DNA of 64,000 nucleotides from Camillea tinctor (lineage: Eukaryota > Ascomycota > Sordariomycetes > Xylariales > Xylariaceae): NCBI GenBank assembly GCA_022578605.1, contig MU394081.1, forward strand, positions 186,850-250,849, in the 5' to 3' direction. The position numbers and the translations under genes are program-made. Of this stretch, positions 39,653 through 52,169 are shown piece after piece. Under the pieces are notes generated by a model. It ran no database searches and was not told where the DNA came from. It was given only the letters and a program-made list of their open reading frames with translations. How positions within the stretch are numbered: the stretch's first letter is position 1; every line of letters starts with the position of its first letter.

Positions 39653-41199
39653 ATGCCTGGCAAAATCGAGTGTTACTTCGATATTGGTACGTCCAAAACA
39701 ACAAAAACACACAGATAGACTGTCACATCTCATCTCCTCTCATCTCATCAATCAATCAATGTCCTTGTGAGCACTCAATTAACGACTGGATTCGGCGAAA
39801 CCAGCCTCATTCTACAGCTATGTTGCGTTTATACAGATCTTGAGGAACAAGGAGCTGTTTGAGCAGCACTCGATTGATATAGAGTGAGTACACCTCATCA
39901 TGCCTACCGCTAGCTAAAGCTTCGGGATCTAACCAACATGCCCCCCTCTCAGGATCCACCCGGTTCTCCTAGGAGCCATCAATGCCGGTTCAGGTTCGTA
40001 GTCTCTAACCTGACTCACTATCCACGCGCCGCGTCGCGCCGTTCCCGGCCCCGGCTCCGGAGGATCCACGCTGATGGGGAAAAACGCACCGCAGGAAACA
40101 AGCCGCCGTGGACGCTACCGGTGAAGGCTACCTACGGCCGGCAGGACATGCAGCGTGCCGCTAAGTCTGTGGGGCTAGTCGACGCAGCGCCGCCGGGAGA
40201 CTTGATGGAGGCGTCTAGGACGATGCTAGTAAGTCGTGCTAAGCAAACCTTGTTTTCTCTTACCAAACCTACCTACCCTCCATCTCCCCCCTTCCCCCTC
40301 TCCCCCTTCTACTCAGTACATCATGTATTCAACGCCATGGCCAACGCCGATACTTTCTTCTATATAAACGGCAAACCCTAAGACACCTCTTCCCACTCCT
40401 CCCGAACCCCCATCAACCCCCTCCCACCAACCACAAACCAAGATACTAACCCAACCAACCTCCCCCCTAGCCCCTCCGCGCCCTCCTCTACATCAAATCC
40501 GCATACCCGCGCTCCGCCTTCCTCACCACATTCCACTACCTCTTCCACGTGTTCTGGACGCAGCGGCGCACCTTCAACGACGCCGAGTCGCTGCACGCCG
40601 TCCTCCTCGAAGTCCCCAGCACCTTCTCCCCCTCGCTCTCCCCCATCTCCTCCTCCAACCCGTACCACTCGTACGCCTCGTCCCGCAGCTCCTCCTTCTC
40701 CTCCTCGTCGCGGTCCTCATCCTTCAGCTCCACGTCCTCGAACCCGTTCTTCCCGCCCAGCCCGCCGCCCACTCCCCCCGCGCCGCTCTTCCCCCCCAGC
40801 AGCGCCTCCCTCATCGTGACGCTGGCCAGCTCCTCCACCGCGCTCAAGGCCGCGCTGAAGCACAACGTCGAGCAGGCCCTGGCGCGGGGCGCCTTCGGCG
40901 CCCCCTGGCTGTGGGTCTCGCGGTCCGCGCGGCGGCGGGGGTCCCGCAGCTCGTCCCACAGCTCGTCCCCCAGCCGCGGAGGAGGAGGAGGAGGAGGCGG
41001 CGGAGGATGGCGCGAGTGGTGGGGCGCGCGCGAGGAGGGCCGCGGGGAAGAAGCCCCGGAAGACGACGACGGCGAGCCCTTCTTCGGCAGCGATAGGTGG
41101 CATTTCGTGTACGAGTACCTCGGGCTGCCGTACCGGGGCGTGCAGCTCCTGGCCCCGCGGGACATGGGCAATGGGATGGGGGCCGGGGCTAAGCTCTGA
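39653..41199 (+). CDS. Kappa-class GST / HCCA isomerase-like DsbA-fold protein
   Basis: Five exons (39653-39686, 39805-39883, 39953-39993, 40095-40228, 40471-41199) give 338 residues. The DsbA-like thioredoxin fold begins PGKIECYFDIASFYSYVAF, with the Ser of ASFYSY in the place of the GST-kappa active-site serine. HPVLLGAINAGSGNKPPW follows, and the fold ends GAFGAPWLWV, then FFGSDRWHFVYEYLGLPY. Family members are about 220-260 residues. Here two low-complexity blocks are inserted: a Ser/Pro-rich one at residues 148-207 and a Ser/Gly/Glu-rich one at 246-298, the latter just after the cis-Pro loop. The insertions are open and in frame. Such proteins conjugate glutathione or isomerise chromene carboxylates. 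It is 0.9 kb from the PLP enzyme and on the same strand, so it could belong to the group, but housekeeping is equally possible. Confidence 0.85.
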
Positions 41200-42223
41200 A
41201 AGAAGAACCCGAATTTTTTTGGATTTTTTTTTTACTAAGATGAGGAGAGGGAGGGGATGGAAGAAGGGGGGAAGGGTGATTCGGCTTGGTAGATTGACTT
41301 GCGATTTTTCTTTTTATTTTTTCTTTTCTGTCAAAGATAAGATGTATAGAAACCTACCCTACGTATATCATCACCCAGGGGGTTAGAACTGTCCTGTCAA
41401 CATGTCGTATCACGGGGGAAGGGGGGATAGGAGAAGAGGGGAAGATGGATTTCTTATATCTAGTTGGTTGGTTGTTTCAGTTAGTAAACGAGCATGCATT
41501 CATTCTCACTCTTTTCTCTCTTCTTTTATATAAAACTACCTACCTACACTCTCAACAAGCCTTTCCAGTCACCGTCACAACCCAATTTACCCCAAAGTCC
41601 ACCTCCAAACACAATCCCCGCCCCTCCCCATTATGTTCCCCCGAACTCCCATTTATAGTCTCTCATGGTACCATTCTTCATCCTCAGTCCCCTCTTCCAA
41701 GTCATATTAAACGTTCTCATCTTGTATAACGTAATAACTATATATGTGTTTTATGTATGTAGTTTTCGTTCTATGTACCTCGTCATCGTAAAGTTTCTTC
41801 GGGGGAGATGTATGTTAAAAAAAGAAAAAGAAAGAAAGAAATGACAATGGCGGTGTTCATATATATCGTGCGTGTCGTAAAGGGGAAAAAAAAGCCCATC
41901 CACCTCAAACAGACTTTTGCTATCTACAGAAATAACCCATCTGCTCTTCTTCCTCCCCGGTGTCCTGGCCTGCAATAGACGTAAATAATTATTCCATTCT
42001 AATCATTCATGTTTCTTCTGCTTGATCTTCAAGGGCATTATATGTATAGCTCATCCTGCAGAAAAGAATGTCTTCTTTCTGATTCATATTTTTTTTCTCT
42101 CGTTTTTCGTTTCGATTAAATCCCCACCAGCCAATGGGTGGCAGCCAGATTAAAACAATAAAGGTTTCTCAAAAAAGGAAAAGAAAAAATAAATTTTGGA
42201 CCATGGTGTGAATAGCCAGAGTA
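41200..42223. other. Convergent 3' flanks
   Basis: Between two genes that converge. T-, A- and AAAGAAAG-rich tracts suit 3' UTRs; a plus-strand frame at 41445-41729 has no domain. No gene supported. Confidence 0.5.
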
Positions 42224-44413
42224 TCACATATGCTTTTTCTCCATGGGCAATGACCCGGGTGCGAAGAAGACTGTACTGCCCTTGGGTAATCCTGGACTCC
42301 TACTGCCTGAGTTCCAGGTGCTTGCTTTGTTCATCGTCTTCTTGCGCATTATGGCCAGAATATCTGTCTCCATCTTTTCGATACCTTTCTCAATGTCCTG
42401 GTCCTCGGCGGCGTATTGCTTCTCACGGTAGTGGTCGAGCGCCCACCACGACAGTACGATGGCTAGCGTCAGCGGTATCGTCACCGCAAAGTATATCCAT
42501 AGGTCACTCGATACCTCTTTACCATCGCCTATATTTGTCAAAGCCAATGGTTAGAACAGCAAACAATGAGGATAGTAGCGGGGAACGAAAAGGGGCCAAT
42601 GGGAAGGTTGAGAAGGTATCGAGTCGGTGGGGAAGCAGTCAAGCAGTGACTTACCCACGTCGAAATTAAAAAAGGTCATGCTGAAGATGGAAGATAGGAA
42701 GGTTCCTGGGAGGAAAACGGCGCCAAGAAGGGATAAGGTTTTCATCGCAGTGCTGTCGCGCTTGCTCGCGTGTGCCAACCTCCTCTGCTGGGCTGCCATT
42801 TCGAGATTGAGTTTCGACTCCCTCTGCGTCATGATGTTGTATAGCTAAAAACGACAATAGTCAATAAACCTGTCCTCAATAAGATCCCTCAGGTCCTAAA
42901 GAGAAAGGGAAAGGCATAGGAAGAAAACTCACAGCTTGTCGTTGAATGTGCAGTCTCTCTAACGTCGTATGGATGTAATGTTCCATGCCAGTCAATTTGA
43001 TCCGGTAGAATTCTAGCCTCCCCTCCATGCTTGCGTTGAGTGCCTTCATCTTCTCCGAGTCTCTCTCATCACGCACGCGATCGCGGTACTTCGTCAGCGC
43101 TGCCTTGAATTCGCTGACGATTACCTGGTATGCTTGTGGGCGCTTCCAAAGCACCTGGGAGTTGCACTCGACGAGATCCCGGTTGATGGTATCAACATCG
43201 AAAATCGTATATGCTTCATGCTCATCTATCTCGTCACGCATAGTGATAGCATTCTCAAGGCTGCGCAGCCATTCTCGGTTACCGCGTTGTCGAATGTCAC
43301 CCTTGGCTGAGAGATCGTGAGTGAGAATGATCATCGGTAGGAGGAGCGGGTGTCCGACATCAGAACGGCAGTCGGTTAGGTGCGCAAGAGATTTGACAAT
43401 ATCTGACGACTCGGTGCCTTTCACAAATCCGGTCGTAATCCCATCCCTGAATGAGTACGATAGCATTATTTCCCAACCGCGTGTCTTGCCTTTCTTCCGG
43501 ACATCGGACTTGCGAAAGATTATCTCTACAAGCAGTGTTAAATGCAGCCACACCAGTATACCCTAGGAGTTTCATAATAAGGAGGCATAAACTCCTATTA
43601 GACACAAGGTTAAACTTACGCAAGTGAGGATCTTCTTCGTCCTGATCATAAGCACACCAAAAGAAAGGGCCTACAAGAGCGCTACCCTCGATAGCCTTAA
43701 GCGGGAGACGCATTTTCTTGGCCATCGAGATGTAAAGGTCATGCGGTAAAGAAATAACCTCGGGAGCAAAAGTATCTCTGTGTTCGACATTCTTCTGGAC
43801 ACTACCGACATATTAGAGGAGGATAGTATAAATGCCGAGACTCGATTCTGTACTCACATGAGCCGCATCCCATTCACCAGTTTCACACCCTCCGCAAGCT
43901 TCGGTGGGGAGAACGCACCCTATAGTTCACAGGCCTATTAGCATCGCCTATGGACCAACGGGAAATATCAGAGTAAAGTGGACGCTCTTAGCATCCAAAT
44001 TAATGTCTTGTGTGAGTTGCACAGTGGCTGAAATTCATGACTCAATAGAAATGCGGTCATAGATGGTATGTGGGATGTCCCTCATCTTGTGGGTACCCGC
44101 CGGTTAGTTTACCAAAAAACCGTAGTAAATGCAATAAGAACTAGGAAAGTTAACAGCAAGAAACGTATCACTTACCCGGCGGCTAAGGAAGTTTTCAAAC
44201 TCATCAAGAGTCAGGGGATGCTCTTCGTATGAGTTTTCTGAACTATCCTAGATATATTTACATGGTCAGCATCAAGATGATCAGTTGGCTGGAAAAGACG
44301 TCAGGTTGCCACATAATAATACATACGGAATAATTGAATATTTCGATATAGCTAGTTTTCTCTTCCACTTGCTTGCAACTTTTCACATGGTATTCAAATA
44401 GATAATCGTCCAT
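42224..44413 (-). CDS. CorA-like Mg2+ transporter-related membrane protein
   Basis: Seven exons (44413-44327, 44247-44176, 43919-43858, 43801-43620, 43525-42933, 42844-42655, 42528-42224) give 496 residues. The N-terminal two thirds are soluble and charged; a long helical stretch (about residues 240-340; SEFKAALTKYRDRVRDERDSEKMKALNASM) is the stalk. LYNIMTQRESKLNLEMAAQQRRLAHASKRD then leads into membrane segment 1, KTLSLLGAVFLPGTFLSSIFSMTFF. Segment 2 is LWIYFAVTIPLTLAIVLSWWAL. This two-segment end is the CorA architecture. The GMN selectivity motif of true CorA after segment 1 is replaced by SMTFFNF, as in many fungal CorA-like proteins. Ion transport is therefore uncertain, and a regulatory or sensor role is possible. 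Confidence 0.85.
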
Positions 44414-46199
44414 ATTGGAGCCTGGTGACTTAAGTAGTTGATGATGGGTAGGTTTTCTTATAACAACTCTATGTTGTTCCTTTCCGAGAGTTTGAATAAG
44501 AAGGCCAAGCAGGGATAAGACAACACTAGAAATAATAAAACGGCTCTGGCCAAATGGGTATAAAAATATTTATAAGAAATACTCGTTAGTTTAATATTTG
44601 ATTTTTTTTTTTTTGTCTTCTTTTTCTCTTCTTGTTCTTCTTCTTCTCTTTCCTCTCTGCCTCACGTCTTCAAAATATCATCTGCTAGTTGACCAGATTT
44701 TGAAGAAATGTCGTATGGGTGAGATAAGATGCGGTGGACAAGGATTTAGGATCGAGATGAGAGACGTGAGGCGTGAGGCGCAAAAAGCTACTGCTGCCGA
44801 GAAAGCTTACAGCAAATGCACGAAAGCCCCCGTGATTACTATTGTGTGCAGGATGAAGAAGAAGGGGCGAAAGTTTGGATCGAATGCGTTGTCTCTGCAG
44901 CAGCAAATAGCAGATACAGGTCAAGAACGAAATAAAACAAGGAGATGTCCACAATCGAGAACCCTCTCGATAAATGGTAAAGTTGCTAGAGAGCAGGGGA
45001 GGAACAAGATAGGCTAGCTAGTAGATATAAATTGGAGTGGGTCATTTAAAGAAAGGAAGAGGCGGGTAGCGTTTTGAAAGCTTGTCCAGAAGCAGATGGA
45101 GGACCTAGACCGACAATTCGACTGCAGTTGGAGGGGGGAAAAGACAGGGAAGAGGAGAGAGAAAAAAAAGGTCCCGGATGTGGAGCCACGAGATATGTAC
45201 GTATCATAGGTAGGTACGACAAATGGCCAGCGGAGAATAACATATGAAAGTTTATGGCACTGAGGTCTTTCCTATCTCAAATACCCACCTGTTACAACTT
45301 CCTCATTCATATGAAGGTTTCGGTGATAGCTTTATATCACCTGACTTAGACCAGATGTTTCAGTTATAGGTTAGGTAAATCGTGGTTCGCGGATATCTAG
45401 GACTTTCCTCCTATTGGTAACCCATGTAACTGAACTATGCAACTTTAAAAGAGAGGCTGTGTTAGCCGCTGTTCACCATCTCACGTCGTACATACCGAAT
45501 TGTACATTGTCGAAACTAGCCTCAATATCATCATTCAAACAGATCGGCTCTGCTAATATAAGCAACTTAGGACAAAACAGAGCCCTGACTCTCTGACTCT
45601 ACTCCTGAGCCACTCACCCCTCCCCCCCCCCCCAAACTATATGTGCATTTTTGAACAAGAGGGATGGGGTTTTTGGTCATCTGCAGGTTGATTGAGGAAA
45701 TAAATAACTTTTTGCTTTGCATGCACATATTCGGTAGAGAATACTCTCGTAAACGATACACTAAGACGACTTAGCCTCACCACTCCGCCCTATCCAAGGT
45801 AACCCGGCCGTGACACCATCCAAATTCACCACCAAACTCTTCAAGCCTTTTTAACTATAATGCATATATGCCTAGAGAGAAAGCTCGACCTATGCGGAAT
45901 TGTTTTTTATCCATGCCAATCCCCCTTTTTAGTGAGTTGTCTTCAGTGTCTTTGAATACCTCAGTCTGAAGCTTGCGCCGTACATTTATTGTGCCTCTCT
46001 GGGAAGCTATCTTTTATAGGAGTCTAAGATGTACGACACGAACAGGCTTCCCACGAACAACTAACAAACTCGCCAAGAAACCCGTTTCTGTCGTGATAGC
46101 ACCAAATCTTAGTCATAACAGACATGGATCCAACATGAGGCTAGGAGACCAGGCTCTTAAACTCAAATGGGTCACAGCCCCCCAAATATCGTGGGGGTA
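44414..46199. other. Intergenic, no gene seen
   Basis: T/C-rich tract at 44600-44655, C-run at 45622-45634, otherwise mixed sequence. Frames on either strand carry no domain. Confidence 0.45.
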
Positions 46200-47907
46200 T
46201 TAGAAATCGGGGAATAGGTAGCCGTATCTATTTAGTAATTAGCATTTCATAAACTCATCCTTAGGGTCAGATCCTTTCACATACTCGTCATTTGCTTGCT
46301 GTCCGTATTTCTCCGTTTCTTCCGGATACCTGTCGAATTGACTTGCATCACCAGCTCCTGCTTTGACAGGAGGAGTGTATGGCGCGTCAATGTCCTTTCT
46401 TGATAACCGATCCCATGTGACTTCTGCGAACCAAGGATGATTTTTTACGTCCTGTGAGCCACCGAAAAGGTTACCCAATCTCGTAGTCAGATCTCGCGTA
46501 ATGAGTCGCTGTAACAAATCCTGGGCATCTGGGTGGACATATGCCGGGTATTTAACTTTTCCTCGAAGGATGTTTTCATATATCTTCATTGGCGAGCCGC
46601 TGTCCCAAAACGGAGTGTAGCCGCAGAGCATCTCGTAGATCAAGATGCCTAGAGACCACCTAGTTAAAGTTTTTGTAAGACACCTATCTCTAAAGGTTTT
46701 GCGAATGCGCAATAAAAAAAACCGCTTACCAGTCGACTGATTTATTGTAACCCTTGTTGGACACCACCTCTGGTGCCAAGTAGTCCGGAGTACCACACAA
46801 TGTCCATGTTTTGTCTGGCACTCGCTTCGCGAACCCAAAATCTGTTATCTTGAGGTGTCCGTGGCGGTCCAATAACAAGTTCTCGGGTTTCAAATCCCTG
46901 TAAATGATATTTTTCGAGTGAAGGTATTCTAGAGCTAGAGTGACTTCTGCTGCATAGAATTTGGCTACTGGGTTGGGGAATCGCTAAGGGGGGGAGGGGC
47001 CAAGTCAGTTATTTATACTCGTGCAGAGTCTACAAATAAGTGATCAGTTACTTACGCCGGACTTTCTTAGTAGGGAAAATAGTTCACCACCCTCCACAAA
47101 ATCCATGACCATGTAAAGATTCTTCGCATCTTGAAAGGTTCCCCATAGCGTAATAAGGAAGGGATGCTTGACCTCGCCAAGCATTCGTCGCTCATCATTG
47201 GTGTGCTCAACCTGTTTCATCTTGACAACCTGCGCCTTCTTCAAGACCTTGACAGCATAGAACCGTTGGTTGTGTTTTGATTGCACTAGATGAACACGCC
47301 CAAAGCTTCCTGTACCTAACGTCCGTAGTAGGTCAAAGTCGTTAAGCGAGTATTTGCCTTTCGTCACTCTGGAATCGGAAGGCTGTGCTTGTGCTTGCTG
47401 TTGTGGTTGTTGCGCCTGTGATTGCGCCTGTGGCTGCTGCTGTTGTTGCTGGTGTTGTGGAGGAGTATCATGACCATGACCTATGTCTCGGGTTAAACAA
47501 AGGACTTCAAGTCTTTATAGCAGCGACAGGAGACAGCACATACCATCAGTTTGCGGAAGGTTGATTAGGTTATTAATGCTCGGCAGATTCTGAGGTGTTC
47601 CTGTGTGGCCCGGGCTAGGAGTGGGTTGGATCCCAAATGAAGTGGGTTGGTGAACGGCTGGCGGATTCATTTGCGGCCCTCCACCAGCCGAGGCTGGTTT
47701 CTCTCGACTTTGACTTGTTTGTTGCGATAGCGGCCGTGGGCTTGAATTGGTGGAAGATTGGGTGAGGCTCGAAACCAAAGAGCTCCTTTCAAAGGTCTTC
47801 GAAGATGTCGGTGTGACGGGGGTGATTGGGCTCGTCGGCTGGCTAGAGGAAGGATCTGATTTGTCCTCCCTCGTCCTTTTCTTCTTCAGGAAACCTAGAG
47901 TCGGCAT
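46200..47907 (-). CDS. pkaC: cAMP-dependent protein kinase catalytic subunit
   Basis: Five exons (47907-47544, 47480-47056, 46983-46730, 46659-46285, 46227-46200) give 481 residues. The first ~160 residues are disordered, Ser/Thr/Pro- then Gln-rich, as in many fungal PKAs. The kinase domain has [12 protein letters not shown] (Gly loop), YAVKVLKK (Lys), YRDLKPEN (catalytic Asp), [10 protein letters not shown] (DFG) and [16 protein letters not shown] (activation-loop Thr). The AGC tail follows ([19 protein letters not shown]). The final 28-nt exon adds the conserved end [10 protein letters not shown]. Without that 57-bp intron (GTATGT-TAG) the frame would end in a false EFMKC tail. It phosphorylates targets after cAMP releases the regulatory subunit and controls growth, conidiation and carbon sensing. 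Confidence 0.95.
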
Positions 47908-50900
47908 ATGATACGAGGTATAGGAGATCCGAGAGGCGGGAGCCCTCAGGAGGATCAATAGGCGGAGGAGGGATTTGTTAAGACTATAAGGCCGAACCTT
48001 TACTTTTCTAACAAGCTATCGATATTGAACCAAAATAATAATAATAATGATCATATGATCACAAGGTCGGAATAGAGGAATTTCGAAAGTGGACGAGCCG
48101 TGAAGGGCAGTATTTCGAGAAAAGGAGATCGGGGGAAGATGCGTGTAGAAAGCCTAGGCGGTGTCTGGGGAGCTGGTACATTCCCGAGAGAACGATGCGA
48201 TGCTTTCCCTTAAGGATAACTACGGCGGTCCTATGGCAGTCGAGAGACAGGAGAGTTTGGAGGTACAGGAAGGATTCGGTTGAACCTTGGTCGATGGGCA
48301 AATCTGTGGCTTGCGGTCGAACCCTCTCGGACAGCGTAGGATCCCGACTAGGTAGGCAGGTAGTCCTGTAGTCTAGTCGCTTTCAGCTACGCACAAAGAA
48401 GTCGACCCCAAACAAGCCTTGTGAGTCCAATTGAACCGTTCTTAGGTAGTGCTATATCAACGCAGGACACTCTCGGAGACAAAATAGGCGCAAAAAGTCG
48501 GTAGATAGTAAGTTGAGGTAAAAATAGGTGGATATAAGGTAGGACATAAGATAGGATGATAGTATAGGATAGGAGGCCTGTTTAGAGCTTGTAGTCGAGT
48601 TTCCCCCGTTTCGACGGATTCAAGAAAGGACTAATGGAAGAGGAAGAGAAGAAGTTGTTTGAGCCTGGGGTTTGAAGGTGTAGCATGACAAGCTAAGGAG
48701 AGGTAAAGAGTAAGGTAGCTCGGGGGGGGGGGGAGGGTGTGGGTGTTAGGGGGTTATGATAGGCCTCGATGAGAATGACGATGATGGATGGACCAGTAGT
48801 AGTAGGTACTTGGGGGCGGGGAGAAACTAAGTTTGAATACCAGAAACGCTAATTCGGGTTGGACAGAGCTAAAATCGGTACAAGGGAGTGCCCGAACAAT
48901 AAAGATTTTGGGAGGTAGACAGAAGCAGTAGAAACGAATCCACTGTCTGCTACGCAAAATATCGAGTTGGTCAAGTCTGGGTAGCCGTGGTCGTGCTTCG
49001 TAGGATTCCCGTTTTTGGGGGAGGAAAGAGACAAAGAACTCGAAAAGGTGAGGAGCATCGAAGAGAGACATCTGGCTGATCAACTTAAAAAAAAAGGTGG
49101 GGTTCAGATCGCCGAGCGCTCCTCACTCCGTTCTGGTTCTGCAAGGTTATGGCTGCTAATAAAGTAGGTGCCCCCTTCTCATGTTCTGCCAATCCAAGCT
49201 GCTGCTGCCGCCGCCGCCGCTTCTTCTTGTTGTAGGTAGGTAAGTAAGTAGGTAAGTACTTACTAGGTACACTACCTTAGTTCATATTTGAACGTTGAAC
49301 CCATCAAGAAAAAACCGCATCATATATCTTCCTAATCCTTGATCTCCAACTTGAGGGCTCGTCCTATGTAGGCCTTCCACTTTCAAGTCGACGTCTTCTT
49401 TCTTCTTTTCCCCTCCTCTCCTCATCCAGTCGGAGAAGAATGTGGATGCGGGTGTAGATGTAGATATGGCTGCTCTTTGTTCATTTACAAGGCTGGCATG
49501 TGTGTACCTTAACCGGGGCAAATAGATTATGCTGGTAATTCAAAGAAGTAGATAAGGCAAAGTAAGATCAGATATATGTTGGGCTGAGAAGGAGAGGGGG
49601 CCAAAACAGCGAAACACGAGAAGAGAGACAAGAAAAGAAAAGGGAAAAAAGGAAAGGGCGAAATAGTCCTTGTTTTTATCATGATGCATACCTTACCTGA
49701 GGTAGGGTAGGATAGGAATCAGGTAGCCTACATAGGCATTCTGCGGTTGGGTTTCATCGTTGTCATTGCAGATCGGAAACCTACCTAATGAGATCGTGAC
49801 AGTACATACATCCATATTGGCTAGTCTCTGTTTTTAGAATCACATCACTCGGGTGTGCGTGTATGTGTGTGATTGAAAGTGTGAGCGTGAGTCCATGTGT
49901 GTAAGTGAGAGGTTGTGTAAGCATCCATGTTGTATGTGTATGGCGGATGAGAGGGAGAGGGGGGTAGGGGGGTAGGGGGGTAAAATCAAAAAATCCCCCA
50001 ACCCAAAATCTCAAGGTTCGGTACCTAAAGGCAAGCTACCTAGAAATCACCCGCTTGTCGACGTGGGGTAAATGTTATCTTTGTTTTTTTTTTCTTCTTC
50101 TTCAAGTGGTGGTACCTTAATCTACCTCACCAGCCTCACCTAGAAGCGAAGAGGTATTATGTATTTTTTTACTAAGTACTAGGTATCTATGAAGGTATGT
50201 AGTAGGCGATACCCATATGCTACAAATGTCACTTATCCTTTCAAATCGTTTATTGCGGAAGAATCGACACAACGAATCTCTACCTACCAGAGTATTAACA
50301 CCCTCCCCCCCCCTCCCCCCCCCCCCCCCTTTTTTTTTTTTTCACAGTGATAAAAGATGAAGAGGAATTACTTCAGTAATATTAAGGTTACGTGTTTAAT
50401 GTATATCTTTAGGTAACTTCATTTCCGCCTAAGCCCCATCCTATCTATGTCAATGCATACAAATAGTAGGTAGCATGTACCTATAGATAGTAGGGTAGGT
50501 AGAAAAAGAGCGCAGGTTATCTACACATTACATCCTTGAAAGACGCCTTTATCAACCGAGCCTACCTTAGACCAGTTTACCTACATACATCCCGAGGTAG
50601 TACGACTGTTTGCTCCCCTTATATGCAAGTCATTTCAATATCTACCTTGGTTGAAGCCATACGATCCGATCAATCCATTGTATTACTTACCTAGGTAATA
50701 GGCCTGTCGATCACCAATATTGTATGTTACCTAAATGCAAGAAAACTTGAAGATGGTATACATAACCATAACGGTCACATAGAAAGTTCATAGGTGCTGG
50801 ACTACTACCAACCTCTTCTTACTACTTTCGTAGTTGGGTAAGGTATGTATTGAGTGCTGAGAGATAACTTTTCTTTTTTTTTACGCAGCCTGTTGACGCC

Positions 50901-51090
50901 TCCAACCTCACACGTATTAAAAAATCGCGAAAGACTCCACGAACAGCATGGATCCAATAGTGAACATGCAGTTGATATATACGACCCCTTCTCCTATTTC
51001 CCTCCGTCGAGGCTACCAAAAAGTGAACCCCCGCCCCTTTCTTTCTGTCTCGTCAATCTCCGATGGTTATAAAGCTTCTTGCTTCCTCGA
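47908..51090. other. Long gene-free region upstream of PKA
   Basis: About 3.2 kb. The first part is the PKA promoter and leader. Homopolymers occur at 48723-48732 (G), 50091-50099 (T) and 50301-50342 (C then T). TACCTA/TAGGTA words are dense at 49230-49275 and 50440-50600. GTGTGTG-type repeats lie at 49855-49940. No domain-bearing frame on either strand. Confidence 0.4.
50301..50342. repeat. Poly-C / poly-T tract
   Basis: C-rich run (with two T interruptions) passing directly into a T-run; low-complexity intergenic sequence, length likely unreliable. Confidence 0.9.
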
Positions 51091-52169
51091 TTAGAATCGA
51101 TGGCTCCTCTTCTGATTCGTCCGGTATGCCGTCCAACCCACATATCCACCCCCAATCGCCAGGATGAAAAAGATGATCTTAAAGAAGAACCAAGTCCAGC
51201 TACCACCCTCCTTCTGCTTGGCCAATTTCGATGCACCACCTCTGCCGGGAGTCTTCTTGCTTGGTGTAGAAGAGCCTGCGGTGGTGTAGAGGTTCTTGGC
51301 ATCAATTGAAATGATGTCGTGGTTGTCGCTCAATTCACCTGTCTCGGCACTGAACCCCAGGTAAGTGACCGAAGGGATCGTGGGCGGTTCGTTCGTCTCG
51401 AAACAGAGGAGCCATTCATCTTCCGTCTTGTACTGGAGTTCCAACTTCAACGACTTATCTTGAAAGTACGTCAATCTAAGTTTGGTGGGGATGTTCGCAT
51501 TTCGGATACCCCGCGCGGAGCAGCCGGCGAACTCCGTCTCCTTTCCATCGTTGTCCTTGTTATACGGTGTCTTGCCATCGCCTACCATGGCCATGACGTA
51601 GGGGAATACCGTGCCGGGTCGGTTGTTCTTGTAGGTGTCAACGAAGATACCGAGGCCTTCAAAGTTGTTGGTATGGCCGAAAACGGGTCCGAGTTGCCCG
51701 CGCTCCTTGGTAAGCCACATCGCAAAGCCGTCGCCATACAATTGGTTCTTGCCAGATATCTTGAACTCGACCTCGATTTCCCAGTTCGTGGCAGTCAGGG
51801 GCACTCGCGAGAACAGCCAGCCATTTTGCGATGGACGATCAGACGAGAGTCGGATGTATCTGCCAGACAATGATCAACCACAGGGTTCGGTACGGTCTGG
51901 GTAAATCTGTAGAACCTACGAGTCTGTGCGGATAACTGTGTCGCCTCCAAAATCGTACCACCGGCTCGACATGTCGGAGTCGAGGTAGGGCTGCTTGAGG
52001 GTATGCGTGCGTAGCTGTAGACTTGTACTTAGCCAGAGCTGTAGGTAAATCAGAGAGCATACAGGCCATATCTTACCGCAATGCTCCGAATATTGCCATC
52101 TTCGCCACGGTCGACAGCAGCCCAGGCCGTCGCCGCCAGCCACAGGGCTGACAAGGCCGAAAACCACAT
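51091..52169 (-). CDS. L-type lectin (VIP36/Emp47-like), ER-Golgi cargo receptor
   Basis: Three exons (52169-52077, 52014-51920, 51859-51091) give 318 residues. Residues 1-18 form a signal peptide (MWFSALSALWLAATAWA). The legume-lectin-like domain spans about 33-265: NGWLFSRVPLTATNWEIEVEFKI, then GDGFAMWLTKER, then GLGIFVDTYKNN. The Asp of GDGFA and the FVDTYKN stretch are in the metal/sugar-binding region. A Lys/Gly-rich linker leads to one membrane anchor (about 284-307, WTWFFFKIIFFILAIGGGYVGW) and the short cytosolic tail RTNQKRSHRF. The tail ends in Phe without a KKxx signal, as in VIP36-like receptors that cycle through ER exit sites. It should bind high-mannose glycans on secretory cargo. 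Confidence 0.92.

Noticed and set aside
46229..46255. 27-bp intron in the PKA 3' end (donor GTTTAT)
   Set aside because: Too short; the 57-bp alternative with GTATGT gives the conserved ending.
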